Of a stretch of 64,000 nucleotides of DNA, positions 26,555 to 36,801 are shown piece by piece. Source of the DNA: Locusta migratoria. Taxonomy: Eukaryota > Arthropoda > Insecta > Orthoptera > Acrididae. A program made the position numbers and the translations under genes. The notes below the pieces were generated by a model, which was not told the DNA's origin, did not search any database, and was given only the letters and a program-made list of their open reading frames with translations. Where the stretch lies: positions 902,205,094 to 902,269,093 of the forward strand of contig CM048744.1 in assembly GCA_026315105.1 (NCBI GenBank). Reading direction: 5' to 3'. Each line of letters begins with the position of its first letter. Position 1 is the first letter of the stretch.

Positions 26555-27620
26555 TTGAAGTTAAACAGTGTACAAAGGCGTTTTCGTTTCGTAAAATCTG
26601 AGCGTGAACTTTATAAATGGAAGAAAGAATTACACGAAGTAAGAAATATGCGCCAAACGGAAACTCGAAAACATCTGAAAGAAAAACTGTTCGAAAGATT
26701 TAGAACTGTTCGTGAGAGGCAATGCAACGTTACCTATGGAGATCTACGAGACTGGGCCCTCCGAATTGCATCTGACAAGAACATTGCTAATTTCCAAGCT
26801 TCGCCGACCTGACTACAAAGGTTCAAGAAGTTGTACAGAATAGGAAGTCGCAAAATTACCAAGTTTACGTCACGTAAACGTATAAAGCAGTACCAGTGAT
26901 AGACAATGCCATAGAGAAGTGACATAAAGAAGAAACTTGCTGTTATCCCTGCAACAGCTGTTTATATCGCTGATCAATCAGGTTTCGTGAATGAACTGCG
27001 TGCACACCGCACTTTATCATTTCGGGGTGAAGAAAAGTCGGAGTCGATTGCCCAATCAATGAATGCAATGACACATTCATATACGATAATGCCAGTGATA
27101 AGTACGAGTGGTTTACTGTTTCCGCAGCTGTATATCTGTCTTCAAGAACCTCAAGGCAAATTAGGACCACAAATAAAAAGTGGACTGTTTAATTGCAAAA
27201 ATCTTGTAATCGACGTATCAAAATCTGGAAAAATGGGAAAGAATAATTTTCAACATTTTGTTCGAAACTTATTCCTATCAGTCGCAGAAACTAAGTCATT
27301 TCTTTGGTTGGATTCATGGTTTGGACATAATGACGCCTCTGTTTTTGTGCAGTACGGCGAAAACTCTGTGGATGTGATGTGGATTCCGCTTGGAACTACT
27401 AGTGCGATTCAACCTCTCCGATACCTCTCTCTCATTTCAGGTTTATCAGCGGAACAGTATTCTTAAGCTCCAGTTATTTGTGCATTACCAGTTTTGTTCG
27501 CCACGCTTTACGAATTTGATCAAGTATGCCTGGTATGCAGCACAATATACAGAACAAAGGCCTGGACCATGTCTGACTCCGTCCCAGTTCTGTCTAAATA
27601 AAACAGTGCAAAGTGCCTAA
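26555..27620 (+). pseudogene. Broken pogo-like transposase
   Basis: The frame at 26,555-26,812 carries a basic region followed by the pattern NFQAS typical of a CENP-B-type DNA-binding domain. A TGA at 26,810-26,812 then stands where that domain usually has tryptophan, and the same frame goes on as LQRFKKLYRIGSRK. After a frame change, 26,950-27,466 carries the catalytic domain: ADQSG with the first Asp at 26,972, a second Asp in FLWLDSW near 27,310, and PLGTTSAIQPL near 27,400. A frameshift just after QPL puts the third expected Asp and the C-terminus into another frame, up to about 27,620. The family cuts and pastes DNA using three acidic residues. With a nonsense codon and frameshifts this copy cannot make an active enzyme. 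Confidence 0.75.
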
Positions 27621-28150
27621 ATGCATCAATTTTTCCTTTGTCCGGTGTGCCTGGTGCAAGAAAAATATTTGTTTTTGTCATTCAATAGACACTTCGCATT
27701 TTTGTGTCGACTACATGGAACTATTTCACTGATAGTTTGGACATAATGACGCCTCTGTTTTTGTGCAGTACGGCGAAAACTCTGTGGATGTGATGTGGAT
27801 TCCGCTTGGAACTACTAGTGCGATTCAACCTCTCCGATACCTCTCTCTCATTTCAGGTTTATCAGCGGAACAGTATTCTTAAGCTCCAGTTATTTGTGCA
27901 TTACCAGTTTTGTTCGCCACGCTTTACGAATTTGATCAAGTATGCCTGGTATGCAGCACAATATACAGAACAAAGGCCTGGACCATGTCTGACTCCGTCC
28001 CAGTTCTGTCTAAATAAAACAGTGCGAAGTGCCTAAATGCATCAATTTTTCCTTTGTCCGGTGTACCTGGTGCAAGAAAAATATTTGTTTTTGTCATTCA
28101 ATAGACACTTCGCATTTTTGTGTCGACTACATGGAACTATTTCACTGATA
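27319..28150 (+). repeat. 416-bp tandem duplication within the transposase relic
   Basis: 27,319-27,734 is repeated directly as 27,735-28,150, starting at GTTTGGACATAATGACG. Only two or three differences were seen, for example AGTGCAAAG versus AGTGCGAAG and GTGTGCCTGG versus GTGTACCTGG. The unit copies the C-terminal transposase region, so its second open frame (27,806-28,036) is a duplicate and not a separate gene. Confidence 0.93.
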
Positions 28151-29534
28151 GTCAAATGCACAAAATTCAAAAATTGTTTTAAGGAATGGCCGACAGGAAC
28201 TGTTATAAAATGTGGTACTGCCAGACACATTTCATTTCAACAAATTACAAGTCCACATTGACGGAAGTCGTCTATGACATTAAACACTGTCATGAATTTA
28301 TTTTCTCTGCTAACCACTTTTATCAGAATGTCATGTGCAAGAGCTCAACTGTCGGTATCAAGTAATTCAAAAAATGTCGTATCGTTATAAAGCCAAGTGT
28401 TCACCAGAGCAAACAAACTAACAAGGTTGAGCAAAAAAAAAATTCTATCTGGTGTACCCGGCAGGCCTCTTGCAGGTCTTTCAACTGGACGCTACTACAG
28501 CTGCTTAGGTGTCCCTAACCTTTCCCAGTTACCTGATCGAAATATAGAGACCTACAGTTTAACGTGTAATCCGAACTACATTTTTTTTTTCGTAGCCACT
28601 CCACCATCACTGAGCAGTGAATGCTCGGTTAAAAATCGTAGTGAAAGAATTTGTGGTCTGAACGAGATTTGATAGCGCGCTTGCTGGTTCAAGAAGCACG
28701 CACTTTGCCAGTAGACCAGTAGACCTAACACGCATAGTGTTGGCGCCAGCCGTGTCACCTCAGATGATGCTCGACGTCGGTAATTATTGTACTCTTTATA
28801 AATATCTGCTCAATGCTGACCAGAGAAAAATTGCACCCGACATACCAGGAAAATTTTGGACCAGTGCTAAGGGGAGATGGAGATGAATTCCGTGTAAAGT
28901 GCACGATCTCAATGCGTGTCTCGCTTCCATACAAATTGAGGCACATAAATTCTTCCTTCCCTTCGCTATTTTGCATACTCCGTCGAAAATAGTGCGCTCG
29001 CCATGCATAATAATACTCACTGAATAGAAAAGATTCGCGCTGTGGCAGAGTATAGTTGTATGCTGTACGCTGAAATTTACCTCCAAAAACTAAAAACCAA
29101 TAACACACCGTTCGCAGGCAATGTTTGCTGCCTCGTGTTCTCTTCCGTTCCCTCTAGTATAAACGATTGAGCCCATATTCAAGCGTATGGTAGTGAATTT
29201 TCTGCAAATGCTCACTCGTTCGTGTTCGCTTCCATTCACTACATTGTAAACCAGACTTTAGGTGCTTAATATTGGTGACTGTGAACTCTGCATAATTCCG
29301 CTACGTGGCGCTTCGTGAGTGATTCGCCGAGTTGCGCGCTAAACGGGCAGGGCTGTACAAACCGCTGTATAAGCTGTTCTCCACGTGGAAAAAATGCGAA
29401 ACTACATTTTTTTTTCAAAAATACTTGCAGTGCCTCTTAGCAACTAAAATTTTGGGAGTGCATTTCTTTCGTTGTCTTCTTTCGGTGCAAAAAATTTCAG
29501 GGTATGTTTCGACATCTCTTATTGGACCGTTCCC

Positions 29535-30446
29535 CTGTCAGTTTAAAGTTTTTTTTAACTCCGTCTAATCCGTAGCACAGCCGATCAATGGATGTATGTC
29601 ATTAATAATACCACAAAAGGTGAATATTGTGAACCATCTAATTTCTGTATAAATCTTGTGAAGGAAGGCGAGTGGCTGCAACAATCTAAGAAGTGTCTTA
29701 TACACCTAAGTATGTTCACTAATTATTATTATTAGGTAACAACATTTACGTCCTTTTAAATGCACAAAATGCTTGATTAAAAAAATGAAAACCTATTTTC
29801 TACCGATTCCATATGCACAAGGGCGATTTCAAACGGGATCTGTGAGTGGTACACTAGTATATCCGTTGTTATACTGTATTTATTGTGTATTGTGTTATTA
29901 TATGTTATAATCCAACAGGATTTACGCACTATGGATAAAATGGAACGACATGTAAATCTAATGCAATATAATCAAAACATGTACGAATCGGCGCAAACTT
30001 TTTGTACCGTTTCTATTCGTATTTTTGGACATGTATTGTTGATGGCATCGTCTGTTTGCACTACGTAGATTTTTTCGGTGTTCCTTACAATTTTTATTCT
30101 TTGCAGATATTGTAATTTAATTAAAATCGTTTATGCACAAAAAAACTGCACACCAAGAGCACTTTATAATTGCACTATTCTTTCATCTTCAAATTTACTT
30201 TCACAAGTGGTAAAACAATAATCTTCAATATCATTAAACTCATGTTACCTCGCTCGTAAATATCCACTTTTGTAACATGAATACTTAAACATGTTTGTAA
30301 TCCGTGGGGAGGATAGTTGTTTTAAGTTTGATAATGGTATTTCTTTCGTCACAAACGCTTTCGCTAACTGACCACCGATGTTCCCTCTTTAGCAGACTAC
30401 ACCGTTGCTTGTTTATTGCTATCGCGGAACAAAGCGCGAAGCCCCG
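29535..30446. other. AT-rich intergenic stretch
   Basis: I see no domain, repeat or RNA motif that I can name. Short open frames (for example 29,883-30,068) have no recognisable protein and lie in AT-rich sequence, so they are probably chance. Confidence 0.5.
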
Positions 30447-30636
30447 TGCAAATGATCGCGTGGTCTACGGCACCATGTCACGAGTTGCGCGGCCACTTCC
30501 GTTGGATGTTCGAATGTTCCTTCGATCATGGGGTGTGTGTTGTCCTTAGTTTAAATAGGTTTTCGAGTCTAGGGACCGATGACCTCAGCAGTTTGGTCCC
30601 TTTGGTTTACAAACATTTGAAAATTTTGAAGAAAGC
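30447..30636 (+). mobile_element. tRNA-derived SINE, second subfamily
   Basis: The head includes GCGTGGTCTACGGCACC and a weak box B (GATGTTCGAATG). It is followed by GTGTGTTGTCCTTAG, GGGACCGATGACCTCAGCAG and a tail GTTTACAAACATTTGAAAATTTT. It shares the 3' module with the other SINEs here but has a different tRNA-like head. Several head substitutions suggest an old copy. Confidence 0.8.
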
Positions 30637-30956
30637 GTGAAAAAGACAAACATAACCTCCAAGACCTGCCATGTCAACTACGCATTACATACGCATTGCA
30701 GTATTTACACGGAATCAGTGGAGCCAACTTATCGCATGGTGTTAAATGTTGTTCATATTATTTTCTCCAAAACTAGTATGTGGGATGGTCGGATGTATCA
30801 TCGTTTATATTGCTTCATATAAACAATCTGGTATATATATCGGAAACCCCAAAAGAAACTTTTATACGGAAAGCCTGCTTCCTTCAGTAAGGTATCATCC
30901 TCACTGTTCGGATTCCTCTGAATGAATATCTCACTGTCGTTGACAAGGAACCCGCT

Positions 30957-31285
30957 AGTCGGCCGTGTAGTCTAACGCACCTTTTTCCGAAACGGGGAGG
31001 CTTATCGCCCCCAGTTCGAATCCACCTGGCAGATTAACGAAGGGGGTCGGAGTGCCGACCATTCTGTATGTGGTTTTTAGGCGGTTTTCCACATCCCCCT
31101 AGGTGAATGCCGGATTGATCCCCAAGTCCCTTTTCAGTTACACGTAACACTTTACACTTTCATACATATAACACTATACGCAGACATTTAGAGTACACTT
31201 TCCTCCTGGAGAGCATTGGTGACGACAGGAAGAGTATCCAGCCACCCCATAACTATTAACACTCGGAAAATCCGGATTTAAAGAA
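30957..31285 (+). mobile_element. tRNA-derived SINE, third family
   Basis: The tRNA-like head GGCCGTGTAGTCTAACGC with CCAGTTCGAATCCACC as box B is followed by a body containing GTGGTTTTTAGGCGGTTTTC and CATCCCCCTAGGTGAATG. Towards the 3' end it has GGTGACGACAGGAAGAG and CCAGCCACCCC. I recognise this body from orthopteran genomes by memory only. The 3' limit is uncertain by some tens of bases. Confidence 0.7.
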
Positions 31286-31984
31286 GAGCGGACCATGCAT
31301 GTGTTGGAACAATGTCCAAAGAGAAAGAAAGTTGACAACGAACTGTTTGCTATGATTAACATGTCCAGTTCCAAAATGTTAATGCGCCCACACACGCAAC
31401 TGAAAAGATTCAGGTCTGCTTCGTTCAGTATCGGAAATTTATCAGAAAATCTCCCCTGGACAGCAAAATCGCCATGTCTTAGTTGCAGTGTTATGGAGAG
31501 TTTTAGAGAGAAGTAATAGGCGGATATTTCGATATAAGAAAGGATAATAGTGTTGAAATATATGAAGACACTTTATGAGTCATATATTAGAAGAATAAAA
31601 TCTGTTCTTAAAGACAATGATGGGACAATTCATTAGTATGTGACTATGTTAGGTGTACATTCTCGAATTTTTTGTATCCACCCCTTTTGCTGAGGTTGTC
31701 AGTGGTTAATTTTTTGACCTGTCTGAATTTAAAGAGTTGACGCTTTCAATATCACAGTATGAATCCTGACACTTTCACAACGAAAACCTTCCCTGTCAAC
31801 AACGTCAACGATTGTACTGTGCAAATCACCGTAGAGAGTGTGCCACTATGTTAATGCTCCTCCAGCATTACTTTCCTACTGCCGGTTCCATTAATAGGTT
31901 GTATGCTGCAATAAAAGCTATCCATAGCATTCTAAATAAATACAAGTTCTCTTTTTTATGGTTCTGGTAATTCATCAGGTTCTT
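31286..31984. other. Unassigned intergenic stretch
   Basis: The short frame 31,295-31,516 (73 codons) has no recognised domain, and no repeats or hairpins stand out. I cannot assign a function. Confidence 0.4.
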
Positions 31985-32372
31985 TCTTTGATTTTGTAAA
32001 TCTATGGGACTGAACTACTGTCATCAGTCTCTAGGCTTACTTAAACTAACAAACAAACCGAAGGACAGCACACACACCAATGCTCGAAGGAGGACTCGAA
32101 TCTGCAACGCCGGCCGCGGTGACCGAGGGGACTGAGACGCACCAGTCACGGTCTGCTCGGCCACTACGGTCGGGGGTTCGAATCCCCCCTCGGGCATGTA
32201 TATTTGTGCCGTCCTAGTTCGTAAGTAGTTCATAAGTAGTTTGCAAGTTTAGGGACTGATGACCCCGTAGTTAAGTCCCATAAACTATACAAACATTTGA
32301 ACATTTTTTTGAATCTGCATCGGGAAGCAGCAAAGCGCCTTAGAGCGCTCGGACAGTCTAGTGCAGCAATTA
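31985..32372 (-). mobile_element. SINE (minus strand) split by a younger SINE
   Basis: The 3' part (31,985-32,106) contains the reversed tail with CATCAGTCTCTAGGCTTAC and the start of the tRNA-like T-arm, CTCGAATCTGCA. The head resumes at 32,311 with GAATCTGCATCGGG and runs through GCGCCTTAGAGCGCTCGGAC to about 32,372. On the minus strand the two parts give one tRNA-Leu-like head and body. The interruption is the plus-strand SINE at 32,107-32,310. Confidence 0.88.
32107..32310 (+). mobile_element. Nested tRNA-derived SINE
   Basis: It starts at or just before GCCGGCCGCGG (32,109), has an intact box B (GGTTCGAATCC), and ends AACATTTGAACATTTTTTT. The flanking duplication is GAATCTGCA at 32,098-32,106 and 32,311-32,319. 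It belongs to the main family of the window and is younger than its host SINE. Confidence 0.93.
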
Positions 32373-32571
32373 TTCCGAAAGTGTCTTTGACGAGGTAAAA
32401 TGTTCCTTGTGAAGTTTTGAGATGTACGTAAGAATCTCAGAGTTACTTTATTCATTTGCTGCAGCATCTTCTGCTGTAGCATTACCTGAATTCTCCATCT
32501 CCTACTGCTGTCTGTTGAGCATTTCTTTCACAGCCCAACCTTGACAAAACAAACCCTATTTTTTCAATACG

Positions 32572-32765
32572 GCCGGCCGCTGTGGCCGAGGGGACTGAGG
32601 CGCTCCAGTCACGGTCTGCACGGCCACTACGGTCGGGGGTTCGAATCCCCCCTCAGGCATGGATATTTGTGCCGTCCTTAGTCATAGGTAGTTCATAAGT
32701 AGTTTGTAAGCTTAGGGACTGATGACCCCGTAGTTAAGTCCCATAAGTTGTACAAACATTTGAAC
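32572..32765 (+). mobile_element. tRNA-derived SINE with 14-bp target duplication
   Basis: This full-length member of the main family has a perfect flanking repeat ATTTTTTCAATACG at 32,558-32,571 and 32,766-32,779. Box B is intact. The clean ends fix the true element ends: 5' GCCGGCCGC and 3' TTTGAAC. Confidence 0.96.
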
Positions 32766-32779
32766 ATTTTTTCAATACG

Positions 32780-33054
32780 TAATACTCACTAGAATAACAA
32801 GGATTCAGTGTGAGAGTGTGCGAAAACTATAAAACATACGGTATACACATTCCAGTGGAAAGAACAAGTTTTCGCAAAACACATGTGCCTAAGATGGATA
32901 CCACGTATGACGACAGAACTTAAGGTACTTACGTGCAATTCAGTGAGCCGACGACACGAATTGTCTGGAAAGACACGGCATGTTGTTTCCAACTGCGGGG
33001 CGCGGGCGAATTCGATATGACAGTACAGAGCGGACGAGTTTTCTTCTGACACGT
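32780..33054. other. Short spacer between SINEs
   Basis: Between the two insertions, nothing coding is visible; 33,001-33,040 is GC-rich. It probably represents older host sequence. Confidence 0.4.
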
Positions 33055-33243
33055 GCCGGCCGCGGTGGCCAAGGAGACTGAGGCGTTCCAGTCACGGTCT
33101 GCTCGGCCACTACGGTCGGGGGTTCGAATCCCCCCTCGGGCATGAACATTTGTGCCGTCCTAGTTCATAAGTAGTTTGTAAGTTTAGAGACTGATGACCC
33201 CGCAGTTAAGTCCCTTAAGCTTAACAAACATTTGAACAAACAT
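33055..33243 (+). mobile_element. tRNA-derived SINE with 11-bp target duplication
   Basis: The flanking repeat TTCTGACACGT is perfect at 33,044-33,054 and 33,244-33,254. The body lacks one of the two short AGTAGTTCATA-type repeats found in its neighbours, which suggests a small internal deletion or a subfamily difference. Confidence 0.95.
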
Positions 33244-33261
33244 TTCTGACACGTCTAACCG

Positions 33262-33440
33262 AACACCACCTAGACACAAGGCCTCACAACAGCCCTTGAT
33301 ACGTCATACTGATGAGGCCGCTGCTGCCAGCTTACTAGCTGGCCGCTAAGAGGGAGTGGGCGTGCCGCAGCGACCAGCCATTCAGCTGGTCGGTGTGACG
33401 CAGCACGGGCTGTTGTAAGGCCTTGTGTCTCGGTGGTGTT
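33262..33440. repeat. Foldback/MITE-like element
   Basis: Arms of 34 bp at 33,262-33,295 and, reversed, 33,407-33,440 match except at about two positions; both contain GACACAAGGCC and ACAACAGCCC. The GC-rich middle has a further short hairpin, GACCAGCC...GGCTGGTC type, around 33,380. It has no coding content. A non-autonomous DNA transposon is the likeliest origin. Confidence 0.7.
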
Positions 33441-33707
33441 GTCGAACCCCACAGCGCAACTATGCCACGGCATGTATTTCTCTCTCCACTAGTAAGTTTA
33501 ATTTTTCTGTAGGCCCTGCTTCTTTTAGTTTTCGTGCTGTAATCTCTTGGATATTATACATCTGTTAATCCAACAAGCGTAAGAAAAAAACTTTGAAAAA
33601 TTTATCGGTGGCTTACGAAGCAACTCACTTGCGTTCATTCCTCATCATTAAAATTCGTTGAATGTACCTGAGACCGACACTTGCCTTTTCTTGGTCAATG
33701 CAGTTAT

Positions 33708-33907
33708 CGCCGGCCGCGGTGGCCGAGGGGATTGAGGCGCTCCAGTCACGGTCTGCATGGCCACTACGGTCGGGAGTTCGAATCCCCCCTCGGGCATGAA
33801 TATTTGTGCCGTCCGTAGTCTTAGCTAGTTCATAAGTAGTTTGTCAGCTTAGGGACTGATGAACCCATAGTTAAGTCCCATAAGTTCTACAAACATTTGA
33901 ACATTTG
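33708..33907 (+). mobile_element. tRNA-derived SINE with 11-bp target duplication
   Basis: AATGCAGTTAT flanks it at 33,697-33,707 and 33,908-33,918. The T-arm has one change from the family (GGGAGTTCGAATCC). The tail lacks the long T-run of neighbouring copies. Confidence 0.95.
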
Positions 33908-34036
33908 AATGCAGTTATTGCAGCTTTATTGTTACGGCCACATACTTGTTTTGTTAACACTTGGCCGACCGCGTAATCACGCGTGCACTGACGTTAGTTG
34001 TTAACGTTTGCAAGCAGGAGTTGATCATGTCGAAAA

Positions 34037-34240
34037 GCCGCTGTGGAATAGCCGAGAGGTCTAAAGCGTCTCGCTGCGGAGCGCGCGGTTGCTCGCCGTG
34101 GAGGTTCGAGTCCTCCCTGGGGCATGGGCGTGTGTGCTTGTCCTTAGGTTAGTTTAACTAGTTTTAAGTAGTTTGTAAGCTACGGACTGATGACCACGCA
34201 GTTTGGTCCGATAGATTTACAAACATTTGAACATTTTGAA
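34037..34240 (+). mobile_element. tRNA-derived SINE, second subfamily, with target duplication
   Basis: CATGTCGAAAA flanks it at 34,026-34,036 and 34,241-34,251. Its head (GGAATAGCCGAGAGGTCTAA, then GGTTCGAGTCCTCC) differs from the main family, but the 3' module is shared. This shows that two tRNA-like heads have been joined to one tail. Confidence 0.93.
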
Positions 34241-34339
34241 CATGTCGAAAAACAGTCCAACTCCTTTTCGCGATACGTATCTTATGATGTTAACACTCCC
34301 CTCCCCTCACCCTCGCCACATAACACCGTTATCCGTTTG

Positions 34340-34572
34340 TAGTTGGCGTCATGTAGGAAGGCACTTTCACGCCTAGAGGCGGAGCGATTTGGGAAGCGCG
34401 GAGGGGAGGAGTTACGGCCGAGCGCCAACAGTTGTGCCTGCAGGAGAAGAATCGTGCAACTCGCGGCCAGTCACGCGCCTTGAGGTAGAATGTTATTGGC
34501 TGCCAGTGCAGTAATGGAGGGGATGCGCAGAACGGCTGAAAACTGGGCCGCCTTCATACGTGACGCCAACTA
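34340..34572. repeat. MITE-like element of about 233 bp
   Basis: Terminal inverted repeats of 23 bp with two mismatches lie at 34,340-34,362 and 34,550-34,572 (TAGTTGGCGTCA at the outer end). The interior is GC-rich and non-coding. Both ends terminate in TA, so a TA target duplication typical of Tc1/mariner-type MITEs is possible but not certain. Confidence 0.65.
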
Positions 34573-35500
34573 TAGTCATACACTACTGGAAATAAAAGTT
34601 AGTCCACTCTGTAGGAGCTATTCAAAATTTATTATTGAAGGAATGACTATGGAGTGTATGAAATGATTACATTTACAGATCAATAGCTCACAGGGTACTG
34701 AGATGCCAGATGAACATACTTAGTGTACATATGTGGCGTGGGCTCCTCCACGTCATGCAGAGAACATTGAATTTCAAGCACAGTGTGTGGGCGAACATTA
34801 TCGTGTTTGAACAACACATCACTTTCCTGTTGCAATGATGACAAAAGAACTGGTTTTGCAACACTCTAAACGTACTGACTGTCATTCAGTGTGACCTCCA
34901 CAAACACCACAGGTGTACGACAGTTGTAGCTCATCACAGCCTAGGCTGTGGTGCAGCTAGTGTGTTTTGGACGAATGCACTTTACGAAAGACCGCTCGGC
35001 CTATGTCGTATGCACAAACTATCTTCACTTGAGTTCAGGGAGAATGGGTTTCATCGCCAAAAGAGCACAGCTCCAAATTACATCTTCGTAATAATCTTCA
35101 GTGGAGTTGTGGTCTGAGTGGAAGACGGCTGATAGATGTGCGTGCCCATCGTCCCATCGAGTAACCGGTTGAACACAGTTCGTTTTGACACTTCCGTGCT
35201 CACAAACCCTCCTCTTACCTGTGCTGTGGCAGTAATGTGTCTGCAGTCCTCACGGTACAACTATCTGGGCACACGTCTGTGCTGCTTGTGCTTTCAGATA
35301 CTCGCCTACAGCTGTGGGAATGGTTAAGTCACCATTGCAACTAGTACCCTTGCTCGACTGACGCAGCACGTCCAACTTGTGCCACAATTCTCTGAAGGAC
35401 CACCCCGCCACTCGAAGTCCACAAGTTGCCTCTTCTCAAACTCGCTCAGTTGCCTGCGGGAAGCACGACTGCGTCTCCGTGCCATGGCGCCTGTTTGCTT
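34573..35500 (-). pseudogene. Dead Tc1/mariner-like transposon
   Basis: The minus-strand frame starts near 35,487 (ATGGCACGGAG). An N-terminal helix-turn-helix part rich in Arg follows, then a second DNA-binding region at 35,260-35,078 (CRHITATAQVRG, FNRLL). The catalytic region appears near 34,800 as HDNVRPHT, equivalent to the QDNxRPH block that carries the second catalytic Asp in this family. Stops and frame changes occur throughout. The left end, CACTACTGGAAATAAAAG at 34,581, resembles the CTACTGGCCATTAAAATT end of the other Tc1 copy at about 59,370. The right end is lost in or near a degenerate SINE. Confidence 0.7.
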
Positions 35501-35529
35501 CACACATTGATTTCACAATGAGCTTCATG

Positions 35530-35668
35530 AGAGCGTGCTTAAAGCGCTATGCTAGGTGTCGACATTTGCGCCGGAGGTTTCATTCCTCCCTTGGGCATGA
35601 GTGTTGTCCTCTGATTATATTTACTTTGTAATTCCCTCACAATCACAAAAAGTTTGAACATTTTGAGC
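35530..35668 (+). mobile_element. Degenerate SINE
   Basis: The T-arm-like GGAGGTTTCATTCCTCC is followed by GGGCATGAGTGTTGTCC and a shortened tail with AAAAGTTTGAACATTTTG. Most of the body is missing, so this is an old or internally deleted copy. Confidence 0.6.
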
Positions 35669-36295
35669 CTCACCATCTCGATCATTCCGTGTTATAGGGT
35701 CACGCAAACGGCGCTCTTTCACTTCTGTCACTACGCTGTCTTTTGGCAGACGATGTTGACAACATTATTAGCATATCCACTAACCCACAAGTGGCATCTG
35801 CCGTCATCAGATCAAAATCTAGTTGTCCTCAATTTTTTTCTACTTCTTAGAGTGTAACGTGACGCTTTTGTCGTATCTGAAAGGACTACGCATGTTCTGC
35901 CATGGGTATATTTTTATTAGAATTTTGACTGTGAAAGGTGGTGGTCATTTTTGTCTTTCAATTTTCTTATTTCTCGCTTCATGTGTCTCTTTATTTTTTT
36001 AATTGCTTAATTTTGATTTTCGTTGCATGAAATTAATTTATTTTCACATGTTTCCTGTCTTCTATATTCTGCTATGGGTTGAGAGACTTGCATTAGGATT
36101 CAGGTGTATTGGTTTTTTTTAGTTAATCTTTTAGATGTGGTGCTTCTGATTTCAAATTCTTTCCTTACTGTCAAGTCGGCGTTGTAGAGCAGCGTGGGTC
36201 AGGGCTCTTGGGCGGTTGGCTAGATCATAGCAATCTGTTGTGGTGCCAGCTCCTTTTAGGGTTTCAGAGAAATCTGGTCACCGAGGGTCCCTAAT
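35669..36295. other. Unassigned stretch, partly AT-rich
   Basis: 35,900-36,150 is T-rich. 36,170-36,295 may be internal sequence of the LTR element whose LTR lies at 36,347-36,801 (minus strand), but no gag or pol motif is recognisable. Confidence 0.35.
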
Positions 36296-36345
36296 TTGTG
36301 TCCCAGCCTCGTCGCCGCTTTTGTGTCCCAGCCTCGTCGCCGCTT
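36296..36345. repeat. 25-bp direct repeat at an LTR/internal junction
   Basis: The unit TTGTGTCCCAGCCTCGTC plus CGCCGCTT occurs twice in tandem at 36,296-36,320 and 36,321-36,345. Reversed, it reads GCGGCGACGAGGCTGGG. It covers the end of the LTR and the probable primer-binding region. Confidence 0.9.
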
Positions 36346-36346
36346 T

Positions 36347-36801
36347 TGTGTCTCGTTTCCGTTGTAGGTGTCGGTTGCCGAGTAGAAAGACCGACACAGG
36401 AATAAAGGATGCACGCTTGCGCAGGTAGGAGGTAACCAGCCAATGGGACACTAGAAATTAGAAACACTGGAGTAAATTAGAATGAGATATATATTTCTTA
36501 GAGACTTAGTAATACTTAACTTTTACATAGTTCAGTACTGCAGTATGCTGATACATAGTTGAGCTTGAGGCCTGCCTAGTGCCTATCCGATAGCTAAGTC
36601 TTCACTGGTGCTTATCTGATTCCGAAGTGTTAGCTGGGTCCTGTCTCAGTTCCAAGTGAACGATGTCGTTCATTGGTGGCCACGAGCGGGATAGCAGCAG
36701 AGGGCACTCGTGGCTGACGTCGTAAGAACGCCGCGCCGTGCGTGCATGGCGGCGCGTGGCGAAAGTAGGTGGCGCGCACTTTGGACTTGTGCGACACCAC
36801 A
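36347..36801 (-). mobile_element. LTR of an LTR retrotransposon (minus strand)
   Basis: On the minus strand it starts TGTGGTGTCGCACAAG and ends GAGACACA, followed by GCGGCGACGAG, which resembles the primer-binding start seen after the related plus-strand LTR at 56,161. The two share blocks such as GGCGCGGCGTTCTTACGACG, CCACGAG and CTGTGTCGGTC. About 455 bp. No partner LTR in the same orientation is visible nearby, so this is a truncated element or a rearranged remnant. Confidence 0.75.

Larger units (their letters stand above)
25759..29534 (+). mobile_element. Degenerate pogo/CENP-B-related DNA transposon
   Basis: Inverted ends of about 117 bp define the element: 25,759-25,875 and, reversed, about 29,415-29,534. 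Both contain AACGGTCCAATAAGA, GACAACGAAAGAAATGCA and CTAAGAGGCACTGCAAGTA. Inside lies a plus-strand transposase relic with a CENP-B-type helix-turn-helix and a DDE_1-type catalytic region. A possible 5' intron runs from GTAAGT at 26,112 to TTCTTTCAG at 26,197-26,205. Base content around 25,890-25,985 is rich in GCGC. A TA target duplication is not clear at either end. Length, about 3.8 kb, is long for pogo elements; the part from about 28,150 to 29,400 has no recognisable coding content and may include other insertions. Confidence 0.75.

Noticed and set aside
27806..28036. Second transposase gene
   Set aside because: It is the exact 416-bp duplicate of the C-terminal fragment.
33310..33360. 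Hammerhead ribozyme from ACTGATGAGGCC
   Set aside because: The GAAA part of the core is absent after the potential stem.
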